From: Hemileia vastatrix
Lineage: Eukaryota; Basidiomycota; Pucciniomycetes; Pucciniales; Zaghouaniaceae
Direction of reading: 5' to 3'
NCBI GenBank assembly: GCA_030280995.1
Contig: JASXTE010000004.1
Span: 11,709,501-11,773,500, forward strand
Length of the DNA: 64,000 nucleotides
Below are positions 36,373 through 49,300 of this stretch, piece after piece. The position numbers were made by a program, and so were the translations under genes. The notes under the pieces are model-generated. The model was not told the origin of the DNA. It was given only the letters and a program-made list of their open reading frames with translations, and did no database searches. Numbering within the stretch: the stretch's first letter is position 1; every line of letters begins with the position of its first letter.

Positions 36373-39300
36373 TCATCTGCCACCACCAGAACGCAAAATA
36401 GCTCGTTCACTGAAATCCCTCAAATTATGCATCAACTGCTCCATAACCTGATTTTTTATACCCATCATCTCACTCAGAGTCAGACTCTGTCCTTGAGCTT
36501 GATCTTGATTTTCTTCTTGAGTCTGATTGCCTACTTGACTCTGATTCTGATCACCGCTATCATCCGCAACATTCTCAAGATTCACCCAAGTTTTAGGCCT
36601 CTGAGCTGGACTGTGGCCATGACTATGATTGAACTTCCTCAGAGAAATTGTTTTTCTTAAACCAATTCCCTGATTAAACTTGCCACTAGAAGTCTTGTGA
36701 CTTAACGGTGACAACAGCGGTGCCAATGCTGACGAATATGACGGGGGGGACGTTCTTGAAGCCAATGGTGATGATGAAGGTGGCGAAGATGTCCCAACTT
36801 GAGCATTCCCACTCCTAATGACTATCAAAGCTTCATCAATCAAAGTAACCAAATCCGGAGTGAAATCGAGTAAGATCTCTCTCCTCATTCTAGCCACATT
36901 TCTAAAAATCCTTTGATGAGCAGTAGCCGTAGTAATAGTGGCAGTCACACCTGGAGATACATTATTTAGCACTTTGCCACTTTTGACAACTTCTATCATC
37001 TCATCAAAAGTAAAACGATACCTACTGCTGCCACCCACATCACCTTCCCCATCCCTCCTCCCACTCTCACCCAAATGCCTACCCAACCTAAAATTGCTGG
37101 AATAATACCAGAGCGCTAACTGAGTACAGCCCAAAACCAGACAGCATTCCAAAACAACCGCTGAAAGTCGTCCAGTATATAATACTCTATCAATCTTTCC
37201 ATCCTTATTATTCTGATTCAACCAAATAATGGATTTTCTAAAGGTATCTAAACTTGCCTCTGCAAGTTCAAATAGGGTGCCAATTGTTGCCGGTTCACTT
37301 GCACCAACAGATCGACTCTACAAAAAAAAATTAAATCAGTTAAAAATATCATCGCAAGCAAATAATAAATAAATATAGAGATCTCACAGGACTCAATAAA
37401 GTAAACTCAAAAGGCCACTCGGGTACATCTTTAGTCAAAATCACAATAGCTCTAGTATGTGAGATCAGAATCTGAAGCACATTTCGAGCCACTTGCAGGA
37501 TATAAACCAAAGCGTGCTGAACGTGTAAAGCAAGATCATTTTGGTCTTCCAACCCATCACCATCCTCACCATTACTATTATATTCTGCTCCAAAAAACAT
37601 GCAAGGAACCGAACTCCAAGTCACATCATTGTCCAACCATTTGCCTGTGGAAGTCGGATGATTAAGACAATATCCTAAACTTTGTAAACAAATCAACAAC
37701 GCCCCCGATAATTCTTCAATTAAACTAGAACATGACGGATGACCAGCCATTTTCAAAACTATCACGTGTAATAAGCCAGTCGTCAAATTCATTTCTTCAA
37801 TCCCTGCCATTGTTAATTGATTTCGATGAGGATGTTTAACAAAACAAACTGAAGACAATGAGTTGACAAATTGAGAGAAACAAAGTCGGACAAACGAAAC
37901 GATTTCACAAAGCATAAAAGTTTGACTATGTCCCAAAGAATGAGCTAAACCAGTAACTAATGCCAAAATAGAACACCAAAGTTTATGAATTGGATCTCTT
38001 TCATTTGATTTGAAACTTGACACCGGCACGATTCTTCCATCAGAAGCTAAGATAGTAAGTGGATTATGAAGTAAAGCAGGAATCAAGCCTTCTGAGGCAA
38101 ATTGTTCAGCTATACTTTTTTCTGAAACTAAACTCATGAAAAGAATCATCAAATGTTGAGCGAAGATAGGCTCTCGATCACTATTCATGTGCATTTTTCC
38201 AAATAAAATTAAAGCAGGTTGACAAATATCATGGATTTTATGCATCCAATTAACCATACTTGGTCTAGCAGGAGAAGAGATTATTTCATGAAAAATCAAA
38301 ACAGAAAGACATAATTCTTCTTCAAAAACGACTACCGAAGTGGACAAAATCAAATTTAAAATAATTTCTAACACGTTCAAGATCATTTGAAGTAAGACTT
38401 GAAGAGATCTGGCCAAGAGATGATGTTTGTCTTCAAATAATTGATTCGAATTGTTCGCTCTGCATTGAAGTAAAGTAGAATATAACAACTTCAAAAACGG
38501 TAAATGCCATTTGACTCCTCCAGCTTGAAGTTTCAAGCAATCGGAGATGATAAAATTTTCAGAAGACGCTAATTGCTTCAAGTAAACAACAAGATGAATG
38601 ATAGACTTAAAAGTATCAGAAGTGATGACTAAGCCGTCAATCAAGATCAAAACCACATTTAAACGAATGGAATGCAAATTCATCACAAACTCCCCTCCTC
38701 GAGTTTCTTCAGATGCTTGTTGAGCAGTTGAAGCTAAAGCAAGCGAGATTGACAGAGATATTTTTTGACTAAACGTTTTATTTTCCAAAATACTTTCCAA
38801 CATCTTTTTCCATTCCTGACTAATTTTGAGTTGAGAATCAATTATAGATAAATTACGATTCATTTGATGTAAGGCTTTTATACAAAGATGTGCAGAATTA
38901 TGTTGATGTTGAAGCATTTTAAATCGAGAGCTCAGAGTACTTGAATCATAGATGAAACCTTTCCCATAGTGATTTAGTTTGTCAGTTGACAAAATAGATT
39001 TCTGACGACGATAAAGATCCAAATTAATAAAAGGACATGAACTATTAATTTGATCCAATGCCTGATTTTGAAAACTAGGATTGGCTGAACTACTCAATGA
39101 ATGGGTACTCAAGGTACTCAAGCTTTCAGGTGATTCTAAAAACTCATCAAGCAACAATTTGCAGAAAGAAGATTTTGTTGATGAAACTGAGGCAGAAGGT
39201 GTGACAGGATAAGCAAGCCATTCAAGTTGCAGAACATTTGCTAAAATTTCGATCGCACAAGCTTGGCAAGTAGCTATTAGACATCTAGTTCGTGTTTGAT

Positions 39301-42300
39301 TTTCGATATCATCATCATACTCATCATCTTCAATAGACTTTTCAAACAATGATGACTCCGAATTTGTTCTCCCATGTCGAGACGATTCTTCTGATGAGTC
39401 TGAATCTTCAATTGAAAATTTAACAAGATCGAATAAAACTCGGAGTAGTTTAGGATCTGCAGCCCATTTTGCTAATGTAGTTCGATATTCACTAACACGA
39501 CGAAATACCGCAGAAAGGAAAAACAAAACTCCACAACCTACAGCGGCATCATATTTGTTATGATCATTTTGTTCTAAACCTTCAAAGCAAGTGTATAAGC
39601 ATTCGATTCCTAGTTGAAGGGCTGTCTGATTATCCAAATCGCTTTGTTTACTCAAAACAGTGGCATCAGGTGAATTTGAACTAGCCAAAGATAATTGTCC
39701 ACTAATAAGAATAGTGGCTAGAGAGGGTTGGGTGTCTACAATATGACCTAATAAGTTCCAAGACGCTAATTTGACCGTGGTGGATTGCCCTTGGCTTCCC
39801 AAACCTTGAAAAGCTAAGCCTACCAGAAATTGATTTATTTCTACCAGATCACCAAAGCTTGAACCAATTGAAGGCCAATCAGAGGGCCAGTTTTTCGATA
39901 GAGCACATAATAAGGATACAACTTGACATGCAGAAACTGACGCATCCGCACTACGGCCATGCAAACACCAATAAGAAAGAGAGAGTAAAACACTTGAGCA
40001 GTCAAACTCTTTATGAGGAGATTTTGGCTGTTCAACATGCTTTAGTAGGAGCCTTTCAAGTAGACATGTCTGAGTTGCAGACAAATAATGGGGCCTGAGG
40101 AAAAGAATTTGTTGAGTCAGTGCAAGACAAGCTTGAATGGCATGGCTCAAAGATTCAATTTCGGCCAATCGATCAGACCCATGAAGAACACGAAAGGTAT
40201 CTTGACCGACAGACAAAATAGCAATCAAGGGGTTAAGCGAAACAGGAGAAACAGAACTCAAAAATGAATCAGTAAAGAAATTTAACATCTTCTGGGTTGC
40301 AAGTTCTGCATCTAACATATTGCCACAGTTAAATAATTTAGTTGCGATAGAAGTATTCATGGCTTCAAGAGCCAAGCAAGAAAATATGCGAGCAATTTTA
40401 GTAGCGATTCGAAATTTGTCCAGCAATTCAACATACTTCCAAGAGTGGAATCCGGACCAAACCTCATTTCTAACCCATGTTAAAGCACACATCAAAATCT
40501 CAGCTCTAGCAACTGAAAAATATTGGTTATTTACTGCACCCGAACCTATGGTTTGTGTTACCAAATTGTGAACAGTATCTAAGACAGCCATCGTAATTCT
40601 ATACGTTCCCAAGAGTTTTTCAGCTTGTAAAAGTGATAAACTAGAGTTTTCTTGAAGCCATGTATTACAATCCAATAGAGTGGGGAAAAGTGAATGAGAA
40701 CCGGACAACAAAGTCCAAACGGCACTAGGGAAAATGTGCAAGAGGGCAGTAATTAATCTTAAGGCAGCTTGCGCAGGTAAAGTTTGTAGACTGGATGCAG
40801 AATCAACCGAACTTTTGACCAAGGTAAAGACAGCTGATACAAAAATGGTAGGGTGACTGACAACAGACATGTTGTTGATCAAAGTCATAGCCAAATGAGG
40901 ACTGATCTCAACAATTGCAGTTACGGAATCGAGAATGCAAGACACTAGCTGAGAATCAACTTTGGTTTCGGACCATCTATTTTGATCCATGGTAGCATAA
41001 TTGATGATGATATCACCCCAATATTGCCAAGCAGACCAACTAAATTGCCAACAAATGACGACAGGTTTTTGAGAAGGACAAGAGACGATTCTTCCTCTTG
41101 TTCCAACAGGAATTTGAATAGTGGTCGATATAAAAACCTGATGGGTGGCTTGGATGCAGCCTTCAACAGTAGAGCCATTCTCCATGACACAGTCAGAGGG
41201 TGTAGCAGGCTCATAAGTGAGAGGTACCAAAGCCGAATCAGGGGTGGGGGCAACTTCGGTCAAGGTGTGAATTTGATTAGCATACTGCAATAGGGCAGAG
41301 GCGCACGTGAAAGATGATCGAGAGAATGTTTTTCGATTACATTCAGAGTGATCCAATGAGGTTTGAAAACCAGACAATGCTTGACATAATTTGGTAAATA
41401 AAGCGACATTAGCAGGAAAACGGGAGACCGCAATATCAAAGTAACTTCGTGTTCCCACAGATGTAAGCCAGTCATCATGGCCTATCTCACCATTCATAGT
41501 GCGCCAGAAATCAGCCGCAAGAAGGTTCTGAGTATCTGCTCTATAAACTAGGGCAAAAGTGTCAACAGCTTCTTCAAGCTGATGGGGAGACAAATGACGA
41601 AGGTGTAAGAGCAATGGAATAGAACAGAGTAAGGTCCGAATGATGGACAAGTAGCCAAGCACATTGGTATTAGATAAATTGAGGGGGTTTTGTGATGGAT
41701 AAGCAGAAATAGATATGATGAATTCATTGAGGTTGGGGAAAAGGTTGCAATTATTGAAAATATAAGTTGTCAACTTTTGGTAAAGAGGAGTCTGATCAGC
41801 CTCAACAAAATCTTCTTGGTCTGTATCGATGCTAGCCATATAGGACTGTGATAAGATGGTTTGAGCAAACACATGATGGGATGGTGGAATACCAGAAGCC
41901 ATATAAAACTCAGACAAGTTGAACAAAACAAAAGTCCAAGCTAATATGATGGGCCCCAGACGGATAGGTTGCTTCTGCACGAGTTCCAATTGTACCTCAT
42001 GAACTTTCATCAAAATATCAGGATTGCTGAGCGAGTTTTCATCATCCAACTCTGACTCAGAGGCAGCAAAGTCATACATGACCACGGTATCGAGATCCGA
42101 CACTTGAAGAGCAATGACAGTCAACAAATGTGAAAGAGTGCTGCACAGTAAGGTTCCTTCCTCATCAAAAAACACGGATATCTCTTGACGTTGACCCCAA
42201 TCAGTTTTATTGATAATTTTTAAAACAGACAAAAGATGCCCTAGATGAGAAGGAGTGCAATTGTGAAAAAGCAAGAAGGCCAATTCTAGAAGCATCCTCT

Positions 42301-43273
42301 GCTCTTGGATCATCTAGGTTGGATTAGAAAGCAACACAGAAACAAAAACAAGTTTTATTTCAGCACTGAACTGGAATTTTGCATTTTGCTGTGTTATTAA
42401 ATGGAAGGTGAAGGAAATATATGATTTGATAAAGACCACCTACCTGCTTAGCCCAAAATGAGGCATGACGAGGGAAGGAACGGATTGCAAGAGGCAATGT
42501 TTGCCGGGTGCGCATCTCAAAAGATTCCAAAAGTTGAAAAGGGGACTCGCGTGAGATGATAGAGTGAACTCGGGTGCGACAAATCTCACAAAAAGAAGAT
42601 TCACTGTCGGCTGATAAAAGATTGCCGATCAGTAACCCATGAGGAGAAAAAAAAGACCTTTTTGGTCTTAATGATCACAGTCACTTACCCAGATTCACGA
42701 TTGACGTCACTGCAGTTAAAACACTTAGGCGTTCTTCAAAATAAAATAAAACCAGTTTTCCCAGAATAGTATCATCCAGTATATCAGGGGTGGGGTCGTC
42801 ATCATAAGCCTGTAGTCTGGATTGAGGATTCAGATTCGGCTTTGGATGGATGTTGGGAGATACCTTGTCCAAGGCATTGAACTGAAGCCATAAAACGATG
42901 CTATCGACCTCATCCAGACAGAGATAGAGACTGATTTTTTGGGCGATTTGAATTTGATTTTTTGAAAGATTGAAGGGTGGTTGGCCATTAATTTCAAGAC
43001 GACCAGACTTTACGTGAGATTTGGAAGACCTTGATGGGCCCGTAAAGGGATTGTAGGAGGATTGAAGTTTGTTGATATGTAGGTCAATGAGATTTGCAAC
43101 TTTTTCAGTGTCAAAGTGAGTTTTTTGGGGGGAGTTAGGGGTCCCATCGCTGCTAGTGAGAGCGCGAACAAGAAGCTGCAACGGACTAAGTGGAAACAAG
43201 GATTAGTTAGGATGTATGGTGGTGAATAAGGTGAGTTGACATACTTCTGAAAGAGATTGAGATGATGAGACAT
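36373..43273 (-). CDS. NUP188: Large scaffold nucleoporin, Nup188-type, five exons
   Basis: The product is a structural protein of the nuclear pore inner ring. Exons, all in phase: 43273-43245; 43185-42689 (or 43175-42689); 42610-42444; 42313-37388; 37317-36373. The three downstream introns of 78, 130 and 70 nt have donors GTAAGT, GTAGGT and GTGAGA, and all end in AG. The ATG at 43273 gives about 2,187 residues, longer than most fungal Nup188 proteins (about 1,650-1,900). Evidence for the family: an all-helical repeat-like protein, the block EQRMLLELAFLLFHNC followed by GQRQE, the shape of the last helices (IGTLFELAEASLDTFR; TQLALWYYSS), and an acidic/charged loop before the final helices. 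The carboxyl tail is a low-complexity Q/N/E-rich region. An upstream in-frame stretch (RTLYIPKDSG, about 43374-43245, with the 43175 acceptor) may be the true amino terminus, whose first exon is missing here. Nup192-type is the alternative. Confidence 0.65.
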
Positions 43274-43437
43274 TATTCCAATTCAAATGGGAAAATACAA
43301 GTTGATAGAGTCGTGCAATGGACAGTGCGATTGTGTGAGGTCCAACGCCAGAATCCTTTGGGATATATAACGTTCTTTATTTATATTATATATGTACTGA
43401 TATTTAGTTGACTTGACTTGGTTTTTTTTTATGCTGT

Positions 43438-43640
43438 TGTAGAATTGATCTGTTGGTGCAAGTGAGCCAGCGAAGATTGGTACGCTTTATAAACTTGCAG
43501 AGACAAGTTTAGGCATATTAAGAAATCTGATTAGATGATTGAATCAAATTCAACATGATAGAAGGAATGTTGAGGTATTACAGCTACTTCCGAAGAGCTT
43601 TGGGCTTTCTGAATTTTTTTATCTTCTTGAACCTGCTTGT
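43438..43640 (+). pseudogene. Second inverted fragment of the nucleoporin last exon, at the 5' side
   Basis: From the acceptor-like GTAG the plus strand reads SVGASEPAKIGTLYKLAETS. The gene's exon 5 (minus strand, from 37317) reads SVGASEPATIGTLFELAEAS. Similarity continues through LNQ and fades after about 43580. It has stops (TGA in the second codon and again near 43534). The copied part begins at the intron-exon border, includes the splice acceptor, and ends about 65 bp from the gene's first conserved exon, so it may have displaced the original 5' end. Confidence 0.8.
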
Positions 43641-44330
43641 GAGTGTGACACCGGGTCGGCTATCCTCGAGAAACCAGGGCAGGGGACTATCCAATGGGCC
43701 AGATCCACAGAGTGGAAGACCCCATTTCACATTCTTGGGGGGAAGGGATGGGGGTCGGAGAGGAAAACATTTAGAAAAAGGCGCCACCTTTTGGAATTCC
43801 AGCCAAAGTTCAAAGGCTGGCTTGATTTTAGTACAAAATAATCTAAGATTTGCGTTGCATAATACAATTTGTACTCTTTTTCTTTATCACGCATAAGATT
43901 CCTTAGTACCCCCGACCCTCTATTCTCCCCACTTCCTCCCAGTTTGTATACAAGTTTTTAATGCAAGACAAATCTTTAATTTTTGGGACACAAATCAGCC
44001 AAGCCTTTTATGTAGCTGAATATTGCGGAGAGCCTTTAGCAGTTATTTTAATATTTAACTTGGTTTTGGCTACACATTTATGCACTTCTATACTTTGACT
44101 GTTCAGTCTGTGGCATGCTTGGAGCCTTATATATGTTTAATTTTAGACCTCTGAATTAACTTCTAGTAATCTATAATGTATATGTGAGCATATGAGGGGC
44201 TGTTTGGTTTGGATTTCGGCACAGAAACCTGGCAAAGCTGTAGAGAAAGATTCTACACACAGCGCGCAAAGAGCTACAGAGTGAAAGAAGCCCTTCATTC
44301 AATTGGCTTACATATTACACAACACCAGGG
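43641..44330. other. Spacer upstream of the nucleoporin gene
   Basis: The left part is GC-richer than its surroundings (43650-43800, with CCCCATTTCACATTCTTGGG-like runs) and may hold decayed coding sequence, but I recognise no family. The rest is AT-rich. Confidence 0.4.
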
Positions 44331-44545
44331 GAAAAATGGGGGGGACTTGATAGTAATTCCCCTTGTTTAACCTTGTTTGAAACCAGCTTGGACATGGTTG
44401 GAAGATGGTTGGAAGATCATTTTTGCATTTGTGTGCCTTTGTGCTCAAAAATGCTCAAACTGGGTTCAATGAGGGGATCAATCAGTGGTCTAACAAGTGA
44501 TAAGTGAGGGGACTTGCTAGAAACGGTCCCCAAATTTACTGCGGT
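44331..44545. repeat. Diverged palindromic-end MITE
   Basis: The left end has GGGGGGGACTTGATAGTAATTCCCC and the right end GGGGACTTGCTAGAAACGGTCCCC, each an imperfect version of the family palindrome. The interior is unlike the other copies. Confidence 0.45.
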
Positions 44546-45204
44546 GACAGTTTTCCATTATTGCACATCATTTTTATTCTCACAATCTATTGTTCACACC
44601 TCATCTTTTACTTGAATTTCTTTTTATATTACTTTCCCACTTTAAACCCCCTAAATTATATCGTTCATTCAACATTCCCATTTTTTACTCTGCAGATCCA
44701 ATTCTCTACACCGCACTTATTCATTTCAGCCCACCCACCCAATTACTTTATATCACAAAAATGTTAACCTAATGAACAAGTTGAAAGAGCAGATACTAAT
44801 GAACTGGAAAGAAATTTATTTATGCAAACTAGACAATGGTGATCTTTATGATATCTAGATTGGTCGGAGGTAGAGCTGAGATGCAGAAATTTGAATTTGG
44901 ATTGGTAGATTCTTGAAAGGAAATTTGGTATTTGAATATTGGAATGCAGAGTGGAGAAAAGTACAGCTATTTGAGCAAGGCTTGAGGTTTTTTGGTTAAG
45001 GTCTCTTCGCCTCCTCCTCTAAGAAGGCAAGTTTAGATCAGCTAGCCTTGAGCAACTAGCACAGGGGAAAAAATAGTGAACCAGTCATCTAGTAGTATGA
45101 TTGGTCCCCAGTCAAACTCAGTCTGTAATTCTTGTCTGAACTGTAGAGTAACTCTAATTGGACCCATCCCCTCCCTTTGTCTCACAAAGGGGATGTACCA
45201 GACT
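44546..45204. other. Spacer, no feature seen
   Basis: Pyrimidine-rich at 44560-44770, then unremarkable sequence up to the chromovirus insertion. No gene recognised. Confidence 0.4.
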
Positions 45205-45209
45205 AGGAC

Positions 45210-46346
45210 TGTCGGTCAGTTGTCTAGAAGATGGTAAGGAAAAGGGGAGAAAAGGAGGAGAGAAGGAGGAGGACAAGGGAAAAAATAAAGGAAATAAATT
45301 ATAATAAAATATTTAATTTATTTAAAAGGAAAACAATGGTGAGCAACTTTGAGAGATGACAAAAACTTAGGATTTATTAATAATAATACTATTTAATGTA
45401 AGGGTTCTGCGCGGCAAACACTTTTAATTACTATCAGACTTAAAGAAACCTTTAAATTGTTATATAGAATTTTAATTAGAATTGTATTACTAATAAAAAA
45501 AATATAAACGTAGTAAAATAGTATTTAATTTATGGAGTGTATAATAAGTGATGATGCTACAGGGGATTATCCAAGGCCCTTTTATAGGCAATGGGTCCTC
45601 TGAAGCGCCACTATGTTTGTAAATACAATAGTTAGAATAGAATAAAACAAATATATCAAAGAGTAAATGAAACATAACAATGTAGAGAAAAACATGAAAC
45701 AAATAATTAAAACCCCAATTAAGAATCCAATTTTCCCGTCATTAATTCCTAAATCAGTAAGTAAAAATAGTGAATAACTAAACAAGATTGGAACATAGGA
45801 ACTATGAGAAAAATAATTCCAAACAGATGGTACAGTCTGATTTAAGGATATTTTAAGTGAAACAAAAAATACTTTGACGCAACAAAACATGTAATTAATC
45901 TCAATTTAATATAAATTACTTAATTGGTTTTTCCTGACATAATTAAGGGTCAAAAGAAGCGTCATTAATTATTGTTTAGTATTATATGAAAGGTGTTATT
46001 TAATATATAAATTTAAATAATTAATTTAAATATATTATAAGTCAATTTTACACTTATAATTATAATATATATTTTTCAATTAATTAAATATAAATTTATA
46101 ATTATTAAATACATAAGAATGCACCATCATTTGTAGAATATATTATATTATGTTCAATTTAAATGTATATAAAAATTTATATAACCAATAAAATTAATAT
46201 AACACTTGTATATAATAAAATACTTATATAATTTTATTATGCAATAAAATATTAATTTATATTCATTAAATACAATTCTTACCCACTCTTTCAGGTTTTA
46301 TAAGTTACATATCATTTACTGGACTTCTGGAATAGCCTGGCTGACA
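45210..46346 (-). mobile_element. 3' LTR of chromovirus copy 2
   Basis: On the minus strand it runs TGTCAGCCAGGCTA (46346) to CTGACCGACA (45210). The ends form an imperfect inverted repeat (TGTCAGCCAG against the other end's TGT-GGCCAG in its partner). It carries the TATA box CCTATAAAAGG at 45578-45588. A hydrophobic 102-codon frame (45582-45890) lies inside but overlaps the TATA box. Confidence 0.9.
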
Positions 46347-46383
46347 CTCCCTCACTCTAAAAAAAACAATAAAAATAAAAATG

Positions 46384-49300
46384 CTAAGATTTTTTCTTTT
46401 TGTATTTTTTCAACAGAGTAGGCAGATTTGAAATTTCCTTGCCAGGTATCCATGCATCATGTTCAGATGATTTGTTCTTATATCTCAATAAATATTCAGT
46501 ACCTCTTTCAGAAGTGATAATTCTATCATTGAGAATTTTATCAATTTCTGCTGTTTCTGTGACTTCCTGAGGGTTTTTCTTAGGTCTTCCTCTTCTTTTT
46601 GGAAATAAGTCACTGTTGGAAGTATAAGGCCTAAGCAAAGAAATGGGAAAGACAGGATGTTTCCTATCATATGGAGAATACAATACAACTTCTACTGCAT
46701 TATCACCAACCATTCTTTTAACAACAAATGGTCCTACAAAAGGATCTTTTAATTTGTGCTTACCTTGTAAATTGAAATGGACAGTAGAGATCAACACTTC
46801 ATCACCCTTGTCAAATGTGTATTCTTTATGGGATTTATCCCATCTTTTCTTTTCATATTCAAATGCTTTATCAATACAACTCTGAGCATGTTTTCTGCAT
46901 AGCTGTTGCATTTGCATAAAAGATTTTACACCAGGGTGTAGTTCCAACTTAGGTAATTTATTATTGAGAATCTGAGCAGGAGTGTTTGGGACATAACCTA
47001 ACCAAAGCTCAAAAGGCTTTTTCTCAGTGACAGAATGAACAGTGCTATTATATGCAAATTCAAGACCAGGCAAAAGAGTGACCCAATCATGAGTAAATCT
47101 GTCATTGTCTTTATATTCTAAACCAAAGGCACAATACCTTCTAATCATATCTTCCAGAGTTTGAATCATTCTTTCAGCTAGACCATCAGTCTGAGGATGG
47201 TGAGCTGTAGACAATTTTAACTCACAGCCACAAATATCCATCAAAGAGGTCCAAAACTCAGAAGTGAATTTTGGATCCCTATCAGAGATAATGGCTTTTG
47301 GAAAACCAATAATATTAAACATGTAAGACCACCATAAGAAAGCTAATTCTTTGGTGGATACATCTTTGTGGGTTGGAATAAATTTGCACATTTTTGTGAA
47401 TCTATCAACTATTACCCAACAAGAGTTAAAGCTGTCTTTACCTGCAACAGGAAGACCAGTGACAAAATCCATATTAATGATTTGCCAGGGAGCACTAGGT
47501 GCTTCTATATGTTGTAATAACCCTGCTCTCTTACCTGTTAACCTTTTAGATTTTTGGCAGGAATCACAAGATTCAACATATAATTTTGTGTCTTCAGACA
47601 TATTAGCCCACCATGCAGTGTTTTTGATTCTAATCAATGTTTTTTCAAGATCAAAATGACCAGCTAATATGTCATCATGACAAAGTTTGAGGATAGTTTC
47701 TTTCATTGAAGGAGGAATTACCATTACATTGGTAAGCTTCCTTCTATAATATATATAACCATCTTCAATAGAGAACTTTCCTTTATTTAAAGCATTTTGG
47801 TACTTTGCAGGAAGAGTTTTTATTAATGCTTGAATTGAAGCATTCTTAGGATCATTTAAGATAGTAACCAATTTATTTAAATCAGAATCTTTATCATATG
47901 AATCCAGTATTAACTGTAATAACTCCTCTTCAATATCAACTATAAATATACCATGGATATGAACAGTATCATCCTCAGGTACATAAGCAGGATTTGAGTC
48001 ATTATTTGGCAGAGGCAATCTGGAGAGCATATCAACATTAGAGTGAACATTTCCAGCCCTATGGATATTTGTCATCCTTCCTCTGTATTCTTGTACAGCA
48101 AGTTGCCACCTGAACATATGTCTGTTAGGTGTCTTGAGGTTTAAGAGAGACTTCACAGCACTACAGTCAGTTACCAACTCAAATTTTTGGTCATCCAAAT
48201 AGTAATGAAGTTTCTCAAGAGCCCAAACAACTGCTAAGCACTCCAATTGAGTGGCACCATATTTCAATTCACTATTTCTTAAGGTTCTTGAAATATAACA
48301 AATTACAACCTCTGAGGATTTATCATTAATAATTTGCTTTTGGTGAAGGGCAGCACCCAGACCAATAAAGCTAGCATCTGTATAAAGGACAAATGGCTTG
48401 TTAAAATCTGGAAGAGCCAATATAGGGGCTGTCATTAAGCAACTTTTTAATGTATCAAAAGCTTTTTGACAGTCATTATTCCAGAGAAAAGCAACATCTT
48501 TTCTGGTCAGTTTTGTAAGAGGCAAGGCTATGACCTGATAATTTTTAATATATTGTCTATAATAGCCACACATACCCAAAAAACTTTGGATTTCTCTTAC
48601 AGAAGTTGGTGCTTTCACATTTTGAATGGCAGCAACTTTATTATGGTCTACACAAATTTGTAAGCCTGACACAACATGGCCAAGGACTTTCAAAGATTGA
48701 AAACCAAATTTACACTTTTTTAAAGATAAGGTCATATTGATTTCATCCATTTTTTGGAAAACTCTATTCAAGTGAATCATATGTTCATCAAAAGTTTTAG
48801 AAAAAACAATAATATCATCAATATAAACCATGAGCCAACCTTCAATAATTTCTTGATGGAAAGTGTTATCCATGACTTTCTGGAAAACTGAAGGAGCATT
48901 TTTAGGGCCAAATGGCATCCTAACATACTTATATATTCCCATATGAGTAGCAATAAGCAAAAAATTTTGAGAATTTTTCTCAACTGGAACTTGATGATAA
49001 CCTTTATTACCATCCAGACAACTAATAAATTTTGCACCTTGCAAGGTAGCATGTATTGAATTAATTCTGGGTAAAGGATAAATATCATCAACAGTATAAG
49101 TATTTAAAGCTCTATAATCTCCACATAATCTAGCTTTATCCTTTTCATAAGAAATCAAGACTGGGGAGATGACACAATATTTGGGGGTGACATCCACTTT
49201 CTCAATGATATTCATTTTCAATAATGTTTCAATATTATCTTCAATATCTTTTCTTTTTGATGGAGAAGCAGGATATGGTTTTTTCTTAAGGGTAGGAGGA

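Noticed and set aside
43539..43896. Two overlapping plus-strand frames of 100-113 codons
   Set aside because: Their beginning is the inverted pseudo-exon of the nucleoporin and the rest is unsupported.
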